Of a stretch of 6,506 nucleotides of DNA, positions 6,362 through 6,506 are shown in pieces. The stretch is taken from positions 1-6,506 of the forward strand of contig ONXZ01000080.1 of NCBI GenBank assembly GCA_900321905.1, read 5' to 3'. The position numbers and the translations under genes were made by a program. Every line of letters begins with the position of its first letter. The first letter of the stretch is position 1. Below the pieces are notes generated by a model. That model was not told where the DNA came from. It saw only the letters and a list, made by a program, of their open reading frames with translations, and ran no database searches. This DNA comes from an uncultured Eubacteriales bacterium (GTDB lineage: Bacteria; Bacillota; Clostridia; Oscillospirales; Acutalibacteraceae).

Positions 6362-6506
6362 AATCGGTCAATGGGGCTTGCGCCACCTTGATTACATAAA
6401 GAAATACCGCAAGGTGTTATACACCACGCTGAAGACAAGCTGTAGTCTGAATACACATTTGCATGAGGTGGACATCAGAGCAGAGAAAATGTACGACAGA
6501 CTGGTA
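6249..6506 (+). CDS. tnpV: TnpV-family element protein, 3' end outside window
   Basis: The ATG at 6249 opens a frame with no stop to the end of the window, giving 86 residues so far. GGAGG (6235-6239) is nine bases upstream. The sequence shows typical TnpV landmarks: YDYTEVNGVLLPNL (17-30), QYEIGQWGLRHLDYIKKYR (36-54) and AEKMYDRL (78-85). TnpV members are usually about 110-130 residues, so perhaps a quarter is missing. It overlaps the preceding gene by 113 bases in a different frame, so the two are probably translated from one message. It sits at the left end of the element, ahead of whatever cargo or recombination genes lie beyond the window. The family call is firm; biochemical function is not known to me with confidence, though a link to element excision or maintenance is plausible from context. 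Confidence 0.85.
   Translation, partial: MRQNDGLRNTRKGKNSYDYTEVNGVLLPNLVSTETQYEIGQWGLRHLDYIKKYRKVLYTTLKTSCSLNTHLHEVDIRAEKMYDRLV

Larger units (their letters stand above)
5755..6506 (+). mobile_element. Left end of an integrated element inserted in spoVAD (right end outside window)
   Basis: The boundary is set where SpoVAD similarity stops, about 5752-5757. From there the content is unlike the host region: a short non-coding leader, then two TnpV-family genes with strong AAGGAGG/GGAGG sites and an A-rich coding strand. TnpV proteins are known from clostridial transposons such as Tn4451 and related integrative elements, which move by large serine recombinases. No recombinase is seen in the 750 bases available, and no target duplication can be tested without the other end. 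A group II intron is unlikely because no GTGYG start is present at the junction. Confidence 0.7.

Noticed and set aside
1..6506. CRISPR arrays, tRNA or rRNA genes
   Set aside because: No regularly spaced repeats, cloverleaf-like tRNA sequence or rRNA signature was seen on reading the window.

Overview
The window looks like a chromosomal segment of an anaerobic, spore-forming member of the Clostridia, probably of the Ruminococcus/Oscillospiraceae kind. The reasons are a FeoA-FeoB fused iron transporter, a clostridial-style SpoVAD protein, TnpV-family proteins typical of clostridial integrative elements, moderate G+C, strong AGGAGG ribosome sites and use of TTG as a start. The lineage is an inference from gene content only. 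All genes are on the + strand.

Layout. (1) Bases 2-421 are the last third of tryptophan synthase beta (trpB), closed by an intrinsic terminator. (2) A sigma-A-type promoter at 466-493, whose -10 overlaps a small palindrome, leads into a two-gene metal transport unit. It consists of a FeoA-FeoB fusion for ferrous iron uptake (548-2890) and, 14 bases later, a cation diffusion facilitator exporter (2905-4062). The exporter's metal site lacks the usual His, and its cytoplasmic domain seems to be duplicated. (3) A good extended -10 promoter and a 26-base inverted repeat precede a membrane-anchored surface protein of unknown function (4136-5059). (4) A perfect 9-bp terminator hairpin lies directly against the start of spoVAD, and its 3' arm contains the spoVAD ribosome site. 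(5) spoVAD (5125-5778) is intact for about 210 residues, then breaks off inside its conserved core. (6) The sequence after the break carries two tandem, overlapping, divergent TnpV-family genes, the second cut by the window end.

How it fits together. FeoAB and the CDF protein are best read as an import/export pair for divalent metals, probably Fe2+ and perhaps Mn2+. The most notable event is at the right end: a mobile element has apparently inserted into spoVAD, whose product is needed for dipicolinic acid uptake into spores. This either inactivates the gene or makes it depend on excision. The left end of the element shows a 33-base imperfect inverted symmetry spanning host and element sequence, a candidate recombinase site. 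The recombinase and the rest of spoVAD would lie beyond the window.
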